Of a stretch of DNA of 64,000 bases, positions 1 to 8,833 are shown piece after piece. The stretch spans positions 62,001 through 126,000 of the forward strand of contig NZ_AFIJ01000007.1 of NCBI RefSeq assembly GCF_000214495.1, written 5' to 3'. Within the stretch, counting starts at the first letter, position 1, and each line of letters begins with the position of its first letter. Source of the stretch: Megasphaera lornae (GTDB taxonomy: Bacteria; Bacillota; Negativicutes; Veillonellales; Megasphaeraceae). The notes under the pieces are model-generated. The model did not search any database, was not told the DNA's origin, and was given only the letters and a program-made list of their open reading frames with translations. A program made the translations under genes and the position numbers.

Positions 1-995
1 GCTATTGCGATTCCTAAAGCTTGACACCCCATATACCGACGCTTTAAAACCACCCCGTATGCACTGATAAGCCCCATAATAAGGGAACGTACTACAGGCG
101 CTGCAAACTCGGACAAGGCGCCATAGGTACATACAATGCCTACTAAAAAAATAAACCGCACGCGTTGAGGCCATCCCAAACGTCGACCGATAACTTGTAA
201 TGCCGCAAATAATAAAGCCATATGAGAACCGGAAACCGATAAAATATGAATCAAACCGGTAGCGGCAAACTGGCGAATTAACGCAGGCGGCAACTCATCA
301 TAATGCCCTCCGAACAATAAACTGCTTAAAATTCGCGCCTTCTCTGTCGGTAATACCCGACAAAATCGGTGATACAGCGTTTCCCGCACACGCTGTACGT
401 AATATCTGCGTCCCTTGCCGTTCTGTAACAATTGCATATCGGCTATTTTTTTTACCCGTAACCTGCCGACGATATTACGTTCCCGATCTTTATGAAACCG
501 ATCATACGTACCGGGATTCATCGTATACGTCAAAGGACGCAATACCCCGGCAACTTGAACGGTACTGCCGATACCGATACGGGGAGAAGAGGGCAAAGTC
601 ACATATATATTGCCGCCGTTTCCGGAAGCATACGGCACTTCTCGCCCGATTCCCACCTTCTCCGCCTGCATAATATAGGTGACCATCGATCCCCGTTCAT
701 CAATATAAGAGGCACGCTTTTCGAGTATAGTTCCCATGACTTGCAACGGTTTACCGAACCGATTTTCCCATTCTTTACCATACGCATCGCCCACTTGTCC
801 CATTCGCAACATACCGATTGCCATAGCAAGAATAGTCACCGTTACATACAAAAACAACGAGCGACGAAAGAGCACACTGCCTACGCAACCTATCCCCAAT
901 ACCATCCAACCGCCTATATACGGAATTGTCATCCACGCATATCCCAGCATACCGACGGCGGTCCCGACAGCCGCTACAGGTCCCCAATATATCAT
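1..995 (-). CDS. comEC: ComEC/Rec2 DNA-uptake channel, N-terminal part (cut by window edge)
   Basis: Inner-membrane channel that carries single-stranded DNA into the cytoplasm during natural transformation. About 331 residues are visible and the frame stays open to the window edge, so the C-terminal part is missing. The N-terminus has hydrophobic helices (about residues 1-65), then a soluble DUF4131-like part. The competence-domain signature [13 protein letters not shown] sits near residue 250 and further membrane helices follow. The ATG lies in an ATGA overlap with the comEA stop (TGA at 994-992), so the two genes are translationally coupled. This order, comEA then comEC, is the usual one in Firmicutes. 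Family assignment is secure; whether the full gene is intact cannot be seen. Confidence 0.93.
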   Translation of the reverse strand, partial: MIYWGPVAAVGTAVGMLGYAWMTIPYIGGWMVLGIGCVGSVLFRRSLFLYVTVTILAMAIGMLRMGQVGDAYGKEWENRFGKPLQVMGTILEKRASYIDERGSMVTYIMQAEKVGIGREVPYASGNGGNIYVTLPSSPRIGIGSTVQVAGVLRPLTYTMNPGTYDRFHKDRERNIVGRLRVKKIADMQLLQNGKGRRYYVQRVRETLYHRFCRVLPTEKARILSSLLFGGHYDELPPALIRQFAATGLIHILSVSGSHMALLFAALQVIGRRLGWPQRVRFIFLVGIVCTYGALSEFAAPVVRSLIMGLISAYGVVLKRRYMGCQALGIAI

Positions 996-1528
996 ACGCG
1001 TATTTTATCTTTCAGCTCTTCATATTTACTATCTCCGATGCCTTTAACTTGCCGCAAATCTTCTCCTTGCATAAACGGACCGTGTTGGTTGCGATATTTC
1101 ACAATTTTTTTTGCCGTAGCCATACCGATTCCCGGAAGCGTCGCCAATTTTTCCGCCGAAGCTCCATTAATATTAATCGTATCTTCATTTTCCGGAGGCG
1201 CCGTCGGTACTCCCGTTAACGTATACGGAATATGAATATGCATACCGTCTTTAATACGAGCTGCCAAATTTACCGCATGCACATCGGCATAAGCAACAAC
1301 ACCGCCGGCCGCCTGTACCGCTTCCCCTTGTCGTACGGTTTCAGAAAAAGAATATAAGCCGGGATGCCGTACAGCTCCGGTAACGAATACATACACCGGC
1401 GCATCTTCCGGCACCGTCATTTGCGGCACCGGTTGTGCCATACTCTCTGTAACGTTCCACCATCGTACAGTGCCGAAAATAATTCCGAAAAACACGACGA
1501 CACCGAGCATAATATTACGTGCCACCAT
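992..1528 (-). CDS. comEA: ComEA competence DNA receptor
   Basis: Membrane-anchored receptor that binds double-stranded DNA outside the cytoplasmic membrane and hands it to ComEC. About 178 residues: one membrane helix (5-25), a SLBB-like domain (about 45-105, with [11 protein letters not shown]) and a C-terminal helix-hairpin-helix DNA-binding domain (116-178, with LPGIG and VKGIG turns). I chose the ATG at 1528 because AGGAGGTC lies 6 nt upstream; an in-frame ATG at 1549 has no such site. The Shine-Dalgarno sequence is the right arm of a long hairpin (1535-1584) followed by a T run. Expression may therefore be controlled at translation or transcription. The stop overlaps the comEC start. 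Confidence 0.93.
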   Translation of the reverse strand: MVARNIMLGVVVFFGIIFGTVRWWNVTESMAQPVPQMTVPEDAPVYVFVTGAVRHPGLYSFSETVRQGEAVQAAGGVVAYADVHAVNLAARIKDGMHIHIPYTLTGVPTAPPENEDTININGASAEKLATLPGIGMATAKKIVKYRNQHGPFMQGEDLRQVKGIGDSKYEELKDKIRV

Positions 1529-1534
1529 AAAAAA

Positions 1535-1584
1535 GACCTCCTTCTTCATTTGCTGTTACTCTTATTGTAAGAAGAAAGAAGGTC
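1535..1584 (-). promoter_or_regulatory. Hairpin sequestering the comEA ribosome-binding site
   Basis: In the comEA leader, bases 1584-1571 pair with 1547-1535 in a stem of about 13 bp (one G-U pair, one bulged U, loop 23 nt). The right arm contains the AGGAGGTC Shine-Dalgarno sequence and a run of T follows directly, before the ATG. It could hide the ribosome site or act as a terminator/attenuator. The pairing is seen; the function is inferred. Confidence 0.55.
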
Positions 1585-1674
1585 TATGACTATAAAAATA
1601 AGACGATATTCATTTTATCATCACATAAGACTGAAAAAAATAACATTTCATGAAACGACATATGCTATGTTTCA

Positions 1675-3129
1675 TTACCACCCCTTACGTCGCTGCCAAA
1701 AAGACGGCATCAATAATGCCAACACGGTAAATGATTCCAACCTGCCCATCAACATGGATACACAAACAATGACTTTCCCGAAGGCCGGTAACGCGGCATA
1801 TGTGCAAGTTGCGCCGAAAATACCGAAAGCCGGACCGCAACTTCCCATCGTGGAAATACTCACTCCCAATGCCGCAAATAAAGGAACGCCGTTCCAAGTC
1901 AACAAGATGGTCCAAAGCAAGTCCAACATGACATATACAAAGAAAAAACGGGCTACACCTAAAATAAGATCCGAAGAAACTTCGCTGTGATTAGAACGTA
2001 CTTGCACAACAACCCCGGGATGTATTTTCTGCCGTACCGCTTCCCGAATCATATGACATAGCAACATCACCCTCGTTACTTTAAACCCGCCGGCAGTAGA
2101 ACCGCCGCAACCGCCTATAAACATCAATCCCAGAATAACTAATTTAGAAAAAGAAGGCCACGTATCAAAGTCGGCAGATACGAAACCGGTAGAAGAAGAT
2201 AATGAGACAGCTTGAAAAGCGGCCTGTCGCAGCGCCGTCGGCGGCGCCATGCCCATTTGCCATATTAAATTCAAGGTGATAGCAATAGCCGCCGCTACTA
2301 CAATCCCCAAATAACAGCGAAATTCCGTATCCTGTAACAGTACTCGTATACCTCGCTGTCGTACCGCCACATAGATGCCGAAGTTAGCACTGGACAACAG
2401 CATAAACACGATTAAGACGCCTTCGATAAGGGGACTGTGAAAATGAGCCGCGCTGTCATTATACGGAGAAAAACCGCCCGTAGCAATCGTAGAAAAAGCA
2501 TGTTCCAAAGCCGCTAAAAAAGACAGTCCGCAACACTTTAACGCCGCAAAAGCCAGCATCGTAAGCCCTACATATACCCGAAAAAGCGCCCGTGCCATCT
2601 CTTTAATCCGCGGCAACGCCCGTGCAGAAGAAGGACCCGTGCTTTCTGCGTTAAACAAATGAATCGTTCCTCGACCCATTTGCGGAAATAAGGCAATAAA
2701 AATTACAATAATGCCCAATCCTCCCAGCCAATGCGTTTCCGCCCGCCAAAGCAAAATACCGGCAGGTACATGTGTCAAGTCATTAAACACGGTTGCACCC
2801 GTACCGGATAAACCGGAAATACTTTCCAATATGCCGTCCAATATAGATAAATACCCGCCGACGGTATACGGAAGCATTCCTAAAAATGTAACTAAAATCC
2901 ACCCTAATGTCGTAATTGCCAGGCCCTCACGCACGGTTAAATCGGCGGTTGCGGCGCGGCCATACCGCCGTAACAGACTGCCCGTCACACCGGCTGCCGC
3001 AATCGCCGTCAAAAAAGGAGCCAAAGCCTGTTCTCCGGAACCGATTGCCGCCCCCAAAGGCAATAGTAACGCCAATGCGACCGCCCATGACAATTTCCCC
3101 AAAATATATGAAATCACTTTACTATCCAT
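1675..3129 (-). CDS. trkH: TrkH-family potassium channel subunit (second copy)
   Basis: Membrane pore subunit of a Trk/Ktr-type K+ uptake system, gated by the cytoplasmic TrkA ring. 484 residues with the expected helix-loop-helix repeats. The four filter loops look normal: SGTGATV, TIATGGFS, SSSTGFVS and MGSCGPAFG each keep the filter glycine. I chose the ATG at 3129, which has AGGAG 5 nt upstream and starts 8 nt after the stop of the preceding trkH; a GTG at 3144 is possible but has no ribosome site. It is the last gene of trkA-trkH-trkH. Family assignment is firm; Na+ versus H+ coupling is unknown. Confidence 0.92.
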   Translation of the reverse strand: MDSKVISYILGKLSWAVALALLLPLGAAIGSGEQALAPFLTAIAAAGVTGSLLRRYGRAATADLTVREGLAITTLGWILVTFLGMLPYTVGGYLSILDGILESISGLSGTGATVFNDLTHVPAGILLWRAETHWLGGLGIIVIFIALFPQMGRGTIHLFNAESTGPSSARALPRIKEMARALFRVYVGLTMLAFAALKCCGLSFLAALEHAFSTIATGGFSPYNDSAAHFHSPLIEGVLIVFMLLSSANFGIYVAVRQRGIRVLLQDTEFRCYLGIVVAAAIAITLNLIWQMGMAPPTALRQAAFQAVSLSSSTGFVSADFDTWPSFSKLVILGLMFIGGCGGSTAGGFKVTRVMLLCHMIREAVRQKIHPGVVVQVRSNHSEVSSDLILGVARFFFVYVMLDLLWTILLTWNGVPLFAALGVSISTMGSCGPAFGIFGATCTYAALPAFGKVIVCVSMLMGRLESFTVLALLMPSFWQRRKGW

Positions 3130-3137
3130 TTTTGCTC

Positions 3138-4586
3138 CTACCACCGCCGTCTAATGTAGCCTATCCCGGATTGCAATATAATCAAGAAAGAAAAAATTTC
3201 CATTTTTCCCACGATCATAACCAAGGCGCAGTATACTTTCGTCCAGGCCGGTAACGCCCGGATCGTTATATTCCCGAAAAGATGTGCCGTTGTCCCGCTG
3301 CCGGACAACGCGCCCGCCGCCAATCCCATAGCCGTCAACGGCTGCACACCGCTGCCGGCAATAACGACGGCCGAAATAAAAAACACCCCTATAAATAAGA
3401 AAAAATATCCGGTAATACGACTGACAATCTTTCTGTCTACAGGCACGGAATTAACTTTTAAACAGGTCACCATCTGCGGATGCAACGTACGTTTCATCTC
3501 CTGTGCCGCCAACTTAAAGAGAATAATACCGCGCATAATCCGTAAACCGCCGGCAACCGAACCGATGCAACCTCCTACTAAAGAAGATAAAAACAAAATA
3601 AATTTAGAAAAATCCGGCCACTGCTGTATATTGGTGACAAAAAAACCGGCAGTAGATAAAAAAGAAACAACTTGAAAAAAACTGTATCGTAAAGCTAATC
3701 GCAAGGTATAGCCTTGATGACAACACAAATCGGCAGTAATAAGTAATGAAAGAATCGCCAAAATACCGACAAAAACCCGACTTTCCACATCCGTATATAC
3801 CGCTTTAAGGCAATGGAGAAATCCGCCTTTACTGTAAAGCAAAAAATTTCCGCCCCCCGCCAACATGCCTGCGATCCCGACTATTTCTACAGAAAACCGA
3901 TGGTAATACCGAAAATCCGCCCCCGTATCACCGCCGCCCGTAGATACGGTTAATAAAGACTGATACAGTGCCTGTTGCCACGATAATCCCGCTTGACTAT
4001 ATAACCAAACCAATACGAGAGAAAAAAACGCATACACGAATGCCAAACGCCGTGCCCTTTCTTCCATTTGATGAATTACAGGACTGAAACTCATTCCTTG
4101 ACGTGCGGACAAAAATAGCCCGAAACACCCGCTGACTTGCGGCACAACCGTCACCAATAAAATAATAAAATGAAGCCCGCCCAACCACTTCAACATACAT
4201 TGCCAAGTAAACAGACACGGCATTTGTTGCCATAAATCAGGATATAAAGATAATCCCGTCGTCGTACAGGCAGATACACTTTCAAAAAATGCGTCGCTGA
4301 TAGAATACGCACCCGTCAAATAAAAGGGCACCGCTCCCAGTATACTCATAATAAGCCATAGAAAAGCCATGTAAAAAGCGCTTTCCCGCACGTGAATACT
4401 ACGACGATGCCGTCGGGAAACATACTGCAATATACCGGCACTTCCCAACGCCACTAACGCGGGAATACATAAATACACGGCGTGCGCCTGCCGAAACCCT
4501 TGTGCCGCCAGCCAAGTAATGCCGAACACGCCGCCGTCCACCCATAACATGCGTCCTAAGAGAAATGAAAACATCCTGCCGTTCAT
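3138..4586 (-). CDS. trkH: TrkH-family potassium channel subunit (first copy, degenerate filter)
   Basis: Second TrkH-type pore protein, 482 residues, directly after trkA. The ATG at 4586 starts one base after the trkA stop (TAAGATG), with AAGGTAGG upstream; the frame is open further upstream, but that part lies inside trkA. The filter loops differ from its neighbour: loops 1 and 2 keep TTG and TGG, loop 3 reads STAGF, and loop 4 reads SGSGTTAHLFG where GxCGP-like residues are expected. The WLGGL motif is followed by H instead of G. Known TrkH proteins form dimers, so this copy could be a heteromeric or regulatory partner of the second copy (inference). Confidence 0.9.
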   Translation of the reverse strand: MNGRMFSFLLGRMLWVDGGVFGITWLAAQGFRQAHAVYLCIPALVALGSAGILQYVSRRHRRSIHVRESAFYMAFLWLIMSILGAVPFYLTGAYSISDAFFESVSACTTTGLSLYPDLWQQMPCLFTWQCMLKWLGGLHFIILLVTVVPQVSGCFGLFLSARQGMSFSPVIHQMEERARRLAFVYAFFSLVLVWLYSQAGLSWQQALYQSLLTVSTGGGDTGADFRYYHRFSVEIVGIAGMLAGGGNFLLYSKGGFLHCLKAVYTDVESRVFVGILAILSLLITADLCCHQGYTLRLALRYSFFQVVSFLSTAGFFVTNIQQWPDFSKFILFLSSLVGGCIGSVAGGLRIMRGIILFKLAAQEMKRTLHPQMVTCLKVNSVPVDRKIVSRITGYFFLFIGVFFISAVVIAGSGVQPLTAMGLAAGALSGSGTTAHLFGNITIRALPAWTKVYCALVMIVGKMEIFSFLIILQSGIGYIRRRW

Positions 4587-4587
4587 C

Positions 4588-5934
4588 TTAGTCCCTACCT
4601 TTAAAATATGCCATAACTTTTTTAGAATGTGCCGTTTCCGTGACAATAATAGCTCTATCGCCTTCCTGTAAAACAGAATTCCCATTAGGAATGTACGTTT
4701 GTCCCTCCCGTACATACGCACACACCAAACACTCTCGCGGTAAAGAAATATCCATTAATCGCCGATTAACTACAGGCGCCCCGGCACGTACCAATACCTC
4801 GACAGCTTCAGCTTTGGCGCCTTCCAATAAAGAAACGGAAATAACGCCCCCTTGCCGTGCCAAAGCCAATACTTCACTGGCCGATAACAATCGGGTAGAT
4901 AATACCACATCGACGCCGACTTTTTCCATCAAATCGCTGTATTCCGTTCGCGACACACGAACAATCGTTTTTTTGGCCCCTAAATGTTTCGCAATTAATG
5001 CCAACATTAAATTAAGACGATCATCATCGGTTACACAAATCACCGCATCCGCTTCGGCAATGCCCTCTTGCTCCAACAATTCAATATCCGTACCGTCTCC
5101 GCAAATCGCCATACTGCGGGATAATTTTTCCGCTACCAACAAACTGCGTTCCTTATCTTTATCCAGTATCTTCACATATACATCCTGCTGATCCAACATA
5201 GGCGCTAAAAATCTTCCGGTACGACCGGCCCCGATAATCATTACGCGTTCCATTCGCTTCGCCTTCTTTTGCATAAAGGCCTTGCTGAATTTTTCAATTG
5301 CCTTGGGATTTCCTACAAAATACGCATTATCTTCAGGTAACAACCGATCCTCTCCGTGAGGAATCAACATTTGATGCGACCGAAAAATCATGGCGACTAA
5401 AATATCTTTAGGAATTTCCAAATCTTTAAACGGAATATGTATTAAGGAAGATTGCCCGGACATTTTCGTTTCCAACATACGCACTTTACCATTGGCAAAA
5501 TCTTCTACATTTAAAGCCGCCGGCGTCATCAAAATACGATTGATTTCTTTCGCCGTAATTAATTCGGGATTCAACAAACGATCAATGTCAAAATTTTCTT
5601 TTAAATAATCTCGCGCTTCCGACAGAAACTGCATGTCGCGAATGCGGGCCGCCGTGTACTTTACGCCATGCTTTTTAGCTAAAATACACGCTACCATATT
5701 CACTTCATCAATCGCCGTAGCCGCTACCAACATATCGGCTCCCCGAATATCCGGGTCATTCATCGTAATCGGACTGGCACCATTGGCGGCAATCGTCAAC
5801 ACATCCAAATTATTTTTTACTACTTCCAGTCGTTCTTCATCATGATCCACAACAACTACATCAAATTGTTCATTCGATAATAACTCGGCAATGCTGTACC
5901 CGAGTTTTCCGGCGCCGATAATGACAATACGCAC
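4588..5934 (-). CDS. trkA: TrkA potassium uptake regulator (two RCK domains)
   Basis: Cytoplasmic nucleotide-binding subunit that gates TrkH. 448 residues in two halves, each a Rossmann RCK_N domain followed by an RCK_C domain: IIGAGKLG near residue 5 and IIGAGRTG near residue 230 are the two dinucleotide-binding loops. I chose the GTG at 5934 because GAGGTG lies 6 nt upstream and the Rossmann fold begins at once; an upstream extension would add residues with no family counterpart. First gene of the trk operon, with its own promoter at 5979-6007. Tandem duplicated halves are typical of TrkA as opposed to the single-domain KtrA. Confidence 0.95.
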   Translation of the reverse strand: MRIVIIGAGKLGYSIAELLSNEQFDVVVVDHDEERLEVVKNNLDVLTIAANGASPITMNDPDIRGADMLVAATAIDEVNMVACILAKKHGVKYTAARIRDMQFLSEARDYLKENFDIDRLLNPELITAKEINRILMTPAALNVEDFANGKVRMLETKMSGQSSLIHIPFKDLEIPKDILVAMIFRSHQMLIPHGEDRLLPEDNAYFVGNPKAIEKFSKAFMQKKAKRMERVMIIGAGRTGRFLAPMLDQQDVYVKILDKDKERSLLVAEKLSRSMAICGDGTDIELLEQEGIAEADAVICVTDDDRLNLMLALIAKHLGAKKTIVRVSRTEYSDLMEKVGVDVVLSTRLLSASEVLALARQGGVISVSLLEGAKAEAVEVLVRAGAPVVNRRLMDISLPRECLVCAYVREGQTYIPNGNSVLQEGDRAIIVTETAHSKKVMAYFKGRD

Positions 5935-5978
5935 AATAATCACCTCAAAAAAGGACCTATCCCCTATACTCATACTGT

Positions 5979-6007
5979 AATATACCACAAAGGAAAAAAA
6001 GTGGCAA
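5979..6007 (-). promoter_or_regulatory. Sigma-70-type promoter of the trk operon
   Basis: TTGCCA (6007-6002), 17-nt spacer, TATATT (5984-5979). It lies between the preceding terminator and the trkA GTG start. Confidence 0.65.
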
Positions 6008-6026
6008 TTTTCCCCGAATTACGTTC

Positions 6027-6077
6027 CTAAAAACATCGGCAGAATCGGGTTCTTACCGATTCTGCCGATGTTTTTTT
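6027..6077 (-). terminator. Rho-independent terminator after the metal ATPase gene
   Basis: Perfect 17-bp inverted repeat (6032-6048 with 6056-6072) flanked by T runs in both directions, placed just after the ATPase stop and before the trkA promoter. Confidence 0.88.
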
Positions 6078-6125
6078 GAAAAAGTAATCTACATATACTA
6101 TTTACAAAGTACCTTCTGTTTTTCT

Positions 6126-8033
6126 TTAATTTTCCCAATCAATATACAAATATTGCTTAACAAACAACGCCCGCGTTGCATTTAAAATAGCAATAATCAT
6201 TACGCCTACATCCGCAAAAATAGCCAGCCACATATTAGCAATCCCTAACGCCCCCAACAGTAAACAGAGCAATTTAATGCCGATGGCAAAATAAATATTT
6301 TGATACACAATACGCAAACATTTCTTAGCAATATTGATCGCTGACGCCACTTTACGAGGATCATCATCCATCAGCACCACATCGGCAGCTTCTATGGCGG
6401 CATCCGACCCCATAGCCCCCATGGCAATCCCTATATCGGCACGCGATAAAACAGGAGCGTCATTAATCCCGTCGCCGACAAATGCCAATTTTCCCTTTCC
6501 GTTTATGTGTTGTAAAAGGTCTTCCACTTTACGCACCTTATCTTCCGGCAATAACTCACTGTATACTTCATCCAGCGCCAAAACCCGTGCGGTTTCTTCC
6601 GCAACCGGCCGAATATCCCCTGTAAGCATAACTGTTTTTTTAACCCCGGCCTGTTTTAACGCGTCTATAGCCATTTTCGATTCTACCTTTATCGTATCGG
6701 AAATAACAATGTGTCCGGCATATGCGTGCCGAATTGCCACGTGAATAATAGTGCCTATACTGCTGCAAGCAATCGCCTTAATCCCCAATGACTGCATAAG
6801 CTTTTCATTACCGACGGCAACGGGAATCCCGTCTACTACCGCCTGTACCCCGTTACCGCTCAGTTCCTTAATATCCTTCACCCGCTTCGCATCTATTACT
6901 TTGCCGTAAGCTTTTTGCAAACTGCGACTGATAGGATGGGAAGAAGCACATTCGGCTAAAGCGGCAAATTCCAATATTTTTTCTTCTTCCAACGTCGTAT
7001 GGTGTAACGCTTTCACTTCAAACGTACCGGCCGTCAAAGTCCCTGTTTTATCAAATACGGCGACTTCCGTTTTGGCCAAGGTTTCCAAATAATTGGAGCC
7101 TTTAATTAAAATACCGCCCCGACCGGCACCGCCAATTCCGGCAAAAAAGCTGAGCGGTATACTGATCACCAAGGCACAGGGGCAACTAATAACCAAAAAC
7201 GTAAGTGCCCGATAAATCCATTCTTCCCATAAAGGCGTCATACCCAATATTCCCCAACGAACGAGGGGCGGAATAACGGCCAATGCTAACGCTCCATAAC
7301 AGACAGCCGGCGTATATACACGGGCAAATTTAGAAATAAATGCTTCCGATTTCGACTTACGTGAACCGGCATTTTCCACTAAATCCAAAATTTTAGACGC
7401 CGTAGATTCCTCAAATTCTTTCGTCGTCCGGATTTTTAATACCCCTGTTAAATTAATACAGCCACTAATGACCTCTATTCCTTTTTCAGCCAGCCGCGGC
7501 ACACTTTCACCGGTCAAGGCTCCGGTATTCAGCGTCGAAGTACCTTCTTCCACGACCCCGTCAATAGGAATCTTTTCTCCCGGTCTCACTATAATGATAG
7601 AACCCGGAGCCACTTCATCCGGATCTACTTTTACCGTATGCCCGTCCGCATCTTCTATATTGGCATAATCCGGCCGAATATCCATGAGTTCACTAATATT
7701 TTTTCTACTCTTGCCTACCGCATAATTCTGAAACAAGTCGCCGATTTGATAAAATAACATAACGGCGACCGCTTCCGTATAATCCCCCACTTTATAGACG
7801 GCAAGAATAAACGCGCCTATCGTAGCCACCGACAAGAGAAAATTTTCATCAAATACTTGTCCGTTCCGAATTCCCTTCCAGGCTTTACAGACAATGTCGC
7901 CCCCGATAATCACATAGGGAATCCCGTATAAAAGCAATCGTATCCATCCGTTCGCCGCCACTTGTGAAAGCAGCACTAATAATACGGCAGTTACTATAAT
8001 ACGCAATACTCGTATTTTCCGTTTCTTATTCAT
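6126..8033 (-). CDS. Heavy-metal P1B-type ATPase (Zn/Cd/Pb-exporter type)
   Basis: Pumps a soft divalent metal out of the cytoplasm using ATP. 635 residues from the ATG at 8033 (AGGAG 6 nt upstream; an in-frame ATG at 8057 lacks a site). Seen: hydrophobic helices at the N-terminus, actuator TGES (about 174), metal site CPC (284-286), phosphorylation motif DKTGT (328-332), and GDGxND-type hinge GDGINDAPVL near the C-terminus. CPC together with the general pattern suits a ZntA/CadA-like exporter, but Cu cannot be excluded. It lacks the usual N-terminal HMA domain; a separate HMA protein is encoded just upstream, as if the domain had been split off. A terminator and an operator-like palindrome separate the two genes. 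Confidence 0.92.
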   Translation of the reverse strand: MNKKRKIRVLRIIVTAVLLVLLSQVAANGWIRLLLYGIPYVIIGGDIVCKAWKGIRNGQVFDENFLLSVATIGAFILAVYKVGDYTEAVAVMLFYQIGDLFQNYAVGKSRKNISELMDIRPDYANIEDADGHTVKVDPDEVAPGSIIIVRPGEKIPIDGVVEEGTSTLNTGALTGESVPRLAEKGIEVISGCINLTGVLKIRTTKEFEESTASKILDLVENAGSRKSKSEAFISKFARVYTPAVCYGALALAVIPPLVRWGILGMTPLWEEWIYRALTFLVISCPCALVISIPLSFFAGIGGAGRGGILIKGSNYLETLAKTEVAVFDKTGTLTAGTFEVKALHHTTLEEEKILEFAALAECASSHPISRSLQKAYGKVIDAKRVKDIKELSGNGVQAVVDGIPVAVGNEKLMQSLGIKAIACSSIGTIIHVAIRHAYAGHIVISDTIKVESKMAIDALKQAGVKKTVMLTGDIRPVAEETARVLALDEVYSELLPEDKVRKVEDLLQHINGKGKLAFVGDGINDAPVLSRADIGIAMGAMGSDAAIEAADVVLMDDDPRKVASAINIAKKCLRIVYQNIYFAIGIKLLCLLLGALGIANMWLAIFADVGVMIIAILNATRALFVKQYLYIDWEN

Positions 8034-8052
8034 TGCAATCTCCTTTATCTTA

Positions 8053-8078
8053 ATCATATGAGTATCTGTTCATATATA
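8053..8078 (-). promoter_or_regulatory. Operator-like palindrome upstream of the metal ATPase
   Basis: ATATGA and TCATAT arms 8 nt apart around a TGAACA core, just before the ATPase ribosome site. The TGAACA half resembles ArsR/SmtB-type metal-sensor sites and recurs at 8361-8400. The site is inferred and no sensor gene is present in the window. Confidence 0.4.
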
Positions 8079-8082
8079 TAGC

Positions 8083-8107
8083 GGAAAAAAAGGCGACATA
8101 AGCCGCC
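8083..8107 (-). terminator. Terminator between the HMA gene and the ATPase gene
   Basis: Stem of 7 bp (AGGCGGC with GTCGCCT, one G-T pair), loop TTAT, then seven T. It would uncouple most ATPase transcription from the HMA gene. Confidence 0.7.
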
Positions 8108-8115
8108 TCCATATG

Positions 8116-8334
8116 CTACATCAAGATTTCCCCGTCCGATGTAGCCTTCTTACAGTTCGCAATAGCGAGCGACATTACCTCTTGCGGATTCATACCGTCT
8201 TCAAATTCCACTTTCAATTTCAAGGTCATAAAATTTAATACAGCATCTTTTACACCGGCCGTATTTTTTACGGCATATTCCATCTTGTTCGCACAGTTTG
8301 CACAGTCCACATCTACTTTATACGTTTTCTTCAT
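8116..8334 (-). CDS. Small heavy-metal-associated (HMA) domain protein
   Basis: 72-residue soluble ferredoxin-like metal-binding protein. The metal site is at residues 11-14 (DCANCANKME, a CxxC motif). Such stand-alone domains bind soft metals and can deliver them to P1B ATPases. Here it precedes a P1B ATPase that lacks its own HMA domain, so a donor or metal-sensing role for that pump is the simplest reading (inference). The ATG at 8334 is chosen from the domain start and a weak GTAGG site; an in-frame ATG at 8373 would add a run of isoleucines without a ribosome site. A strong promoter with an overlapping palindrome lies upstream. Confidence 0.9.
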   Translation of the reverse strand: MKKTYKVDVDCANCANKMEYAVKNTAGVKDAVLNFMTLKLKVEFEDGMNPQEVMSLAIANCKKATSDGEILM

Positions 8335-8360
8335 ACTACCTACCCCTTCCGTAATAATGA

Positions 8361-8400
8361 TAATCATGTTCAAATGAACATATGATTATGTGTTCATTTG
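8361..8400 (-). promoter_or_regulatory. Operator-like nested palindromes at the HMA gene
   Basis: A perfect 10-bp inverted repeat (8371-8380 and 8391-8400, CAAATGAACA arms, 10-nt spacer) overlaps a second one centred near 8373 (TTCA/TGAA with TAATCAT flanks). It begins right at the predicted transcription start. Position and TGAACA halves suggest a metal-responsive repressor site. Confidence 0.55.
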
Positions 8401-8408
8401 TTGTTTAT

Positions 8409-8437
8409 AATATACCGGAATTCTTCTATCTTGTCAA
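8409..8437 (-). promoter_or_regulatory. Sigma-70 promoter of the HMA gene
   Basis: TTGACA (8437-8432), 17-nt spacer, TATATT (8414-8409). Near-consensus, with the palindrome 8361-8400 directly downstream. Confidence 0.8.
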
Positions 8438-8445
8438 TATATCCG

Positions 8446-8478
8446 AAAAAAAAACCGGCACCCTAATAGGAACCGGTT
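8446..8478 (-). terminator. Terminator of the cold-shock gene
   Basis: AACCGG (8478-8473 side) pairs with CCGGTT, followed by nine T, starting 24 nt after the csp stop. Confidence 0.8.
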
Positions 8479-8501
8479 TACTGGTTTTATTCCAAGTATT
8501 C

Positions 8502-8699
8502 TTACGCTTTTACTACATTAGCAGCTTGCGGACCGCGTGCGCCTTCCTGCACATCAAATTCCACTTCTTGACCTTCTGCTAACGATTTGAAACCGTCTTC
8601 TTGGATAGCTGAAAAATGTACAAATACATCGCCGCCACCATCTTTTTCAATAAAACCGTAACCTTTTTCTGCGCTAAACCATTTTACTTTACCGTGCAT
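8502..8699 (-). CDS. csp: Cold-shock protein (CspA family)
   Basis: 65-residue single-stranded nucleic-acid-binding OB-fold protein, an RNA chaperone. RNP1 (KGYGFI, residues 12-17) and RNP2 (VFVHF, 25-29) are intact and the length is standard. AGGAGG lies 7 nt before the ATG. It is monocistronic, between a near-perfect promoter (8750-8778) and a terminator. The leader contains a small perfect hairpin (AGCTA/TAGCT, 8724-8740 region), shorter than the long cold-shock leaders of enterobacteria. Whether it is cold-induced or constitutive cannot be told. Confidence 0.97.
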   Translation of the reverse strand: MHGKVKWFSAEKGYGFIEKDGGGDVFVHFSAIQEDGFKSLAEGQEVEFDVQEGARGPQAANVVKA

Positions 8700-8749
8700 G
8701 ACAAATCCTCCTAAAAAAACATTTCCAGCTATCTTGTAGCTCTTGATTC

Positions 8750-8778
8750 AGTGTACCATACTCATTGTATAATGTCAA
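8750..8778 (-). promoter_or_regulatory. Sigma-70 promoter of csp
   Basis: TTGACA (8778-8773), 17-nt spacer, TACACT (8755-8750). Confidence 0.75.
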
Positions 8779-8833
8779 ACGAATGTATATAAATATAATA
8801 CACCTTTATCCTTGCATTTATGTAAAAGAGCTT

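Noticed and set aside
492..1235. Long plus-strand frame of 247 codons opposite comEC/comEA
   Set aside because: It is antisense to well-supported competence genes, has no ribosome site, and its product is rich in His, Ser and Arg like other antisense shadows in this window.
3130..3144. GTG start for the second trkH at 3144
   Set aside because: The ATG at 3129 has AGGAG at proper distance; the GTG has none and would overlap the previous gene.
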